Under the pieces are notes generated by a model that had not been told where the DNA came from, made no database searches, and saw only the letters and a program-made list of their open reading frames with translations. A stretch of DNA of 64,000 bases, taken from positions 248,001 through 312,000 of the forward strand of contig NZ_CP039456.1 in NCBI RefSeq assembly GCF_006974145.1. Reading direction: 5' to 3'. Every line of letters starts with the position of its first letter. The first letter of the stretch is position 1. Source of the DNA: Changchengzhania lutea (GTDB lineage: Bacteria; Bacteroidota; Bacteroidia; Flavobacteriales; Flavobacteriaceae). This document shows, in pieces, positions 63,254 to 64,000 of the stretch. Position numbers and translations under genes: made by a program.

Positions 63254-63592
63254 TTACGCTTTTTGTTTTAGTTTAGCTCTTCTTCGCTCTGCCCAAGAAA
63301 TAGCATGTTTGTCCAATGTCACAGTTAAATAACGCATAAAACGCTCATCACGTCTAAATTCTACTTCTAGAGGGTTGATCACTTCACCATCTACAGTGTA
63401 TTCAAATAAGTGATAAAAACCACTTTTCTTGTTTTGAATAGGGTAAGCTAATTTTTTTAGCCCCCAATCTTCTTTAGCTATCATCTTAGCGCCGTTAGAA
63501 ACAAGAAAATCTTCGTATTTCTGTACTGTTTCCTTTATCTGATCTTCAGATAAAACGGGATTTAAGATGAAAACAGTTTCATAATGATTCAT
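63254..63592 (-). CDS. rpsF: 30S ribosomal protein S6
   Basis: 112 aa. [20 protein letters not shown] start, the [20 protein letters not shown] strand pair and [13 protein letters not shown] are S6-specific. It pairs with S18 in the platform of the 30S subunit. First gene of the operon. Confidence 0.97.
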   Translation of the reverse strand: MNHYETVFILNPVLSEDQIKETVQKYEDFLVSNGAKMIAKEDWGLKKLAYPIQNKKSGFYHLFEYTVDGEVINPLEVEFRRDERFMRYLTVTLDKHAISWAERRRAKLKQKA

Positions 63593-63623
63593 AAAAATCT
63601 ATTTTATTGTTAAAAATTGGGTG

Positions 63624-63657
63624 CAAAAATAATTAAATTTTATGTATATTACAACAT
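63624..63657 (-). promoter_or_regulatory. Promoter of rpsF operon
   Basis: On the minus strand TATTTTTG (63624-63631) fits the -7 consensus, with a TTG about 20 nt upstream as a weak -33 element. The ATG is about 30 nt downstream. Confidence 0.5.
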
Positions 63658-63791
63658 TATTCCCTCTCTTATTTAGCATAAAAGGATATTGTTAATATTA
63701 TGTTAAAACAAACACTTTACCGATGATTTTTGGTTTTTAGCGGAAATTTTCGTACTATTGTCGATATCTTAACCGAAATAATATAAATGTT

Positions 63792-64000
63792 ATGACTTTA
63801 AATTGTGTAGTAGTAGACGACTCAGCGATACAAAGGCTCTCCATTGTTAAATTAGTAGAGAATCACCCCTCTCTCAATTTAATTGCAGAGTACAGTAGCG
63901 CACTTGAGACTAAAAATGGTCTAAATTCACATCAAGTTGACCTCATCTTTTTAGACATTGAAATGCCAGTGTTAAATGGATTTGAACTATTAGATGTATT
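63792..64000 (+). CDS. Response regulator, N-terminal part (cut by window edge)
   Basis: 69 codons visible from ATG 63792. CVVVDDSAIQRLSIVKLVEN begins a receiver domain, with the acidic pair at DD, the phosphoacceptor Asp in LIFLDIEMPVLNGFELL. The type is that of LytTR-family regulators common in Bacteroidota, but the output domain lies outside the window. Divergent from the ribosomal operon. Confidence 0.85.
   Translation, partial: MTLNCVVVDDSAIQRLSIVKLVENHPSLNLIAEYSSALETKNGLNSHQVDLIFLDIEMPVLNGFELLDV

Overview
The window looks like a chromosome segment of a marine-type Flavobacteriaceae bacterium (Bacteroidota). Reasons: low GC, Bacteroidota-type promoters (TTTG near -33, TAnnTTTG near -7), SusC/SusD pairs, type IX secretion C-terminal domains, a DUF6495-like gene and the rpsF-rpsR-rplI order. 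All family names come from reading the translations; no database search was run.

Region 1 (1-21,770) is the right part of a prophage or phage-derived island whose early genes run leftwards. From right to left it holds a control region (XRE repressor, a LuxR-type HTH protein with a membrane segment, two copies of an identical 33-bp promoter/operator), a chain of tiny overlapping genes, an SbcC-like ATPase, a RecT annealase, a metallo-beta-lactamase-fold protein, several small phage genes, a shortened DUF5131 gene, a cytosine methyltransferase, a tyrosine recombinase and a helicase that runs off the window. It ends at a tRNA 3'-end fragment that looks like an attachment site.

The most unusual part is 3,094-11,047, between the DUF5131 gene and the methyltransferase. 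Small minus-strand genes alternate with imperfect palindromes that have integron attC architecture: an outer YAACG/GTGTT pair enclosing complementary inner arms. Three group II introns of 1,855 bp, encoding identical 426-aa reverse transcriptases, sit at exactly the same position (GTGT^T) of three of these sites. Their domain V carries a CGC triad and the encoded protein has no endonuclease domain, both as in class IIC introns, which are known to target attC sites in other bacteria. I read this as a phage-borne cassette array colonised by IIC-attC introns, with a tyrosine recombinase encoded about 1.2 kb away.

Region 2 (21,771-23,538) is intergenic DNA with one complete IS. Region 3 (23,539-37,471) is a polysaccharide utilisation locus: a sensor with a Y_Y_Y-like domain and LuxR HTH, SusC, SusD, GH2, GH16, an endonuclease/exonuclease/phosphatase-fold lipoprotein and GH3, plus a decayed SGNH hydrolase. 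GH16 with GH3 suggests a laminarin-like beta-glucan.

Region 4 (37,781-49,936) is a hexuronate catabolic operon: UxaC, an SDR fructuronate reductase and UxuA on one branch and KduI-KduD on the other converge on 2-keto-3-deoxygluconate, which KdgK and Eda process; a TRAP transporter imports substrate. A divergent LacI regulator faces an operon promoter that carries two copies of a palindromic operator.

Region 5 (50,000-64,000) holds a 5'-truncated HYR-repeat adhesin, a 1,613-aa secreted LamG protein, hisS, an intergenic region with REP-like repeats and a 224-bp MITE with perfect 9-bp target duplications, a DUF6495-like gene, an Oar-like TonB-dependent receptor, the ribosomal operon rpsF-rpsR-rplI, and the start of a response regulator cut by the right edge.
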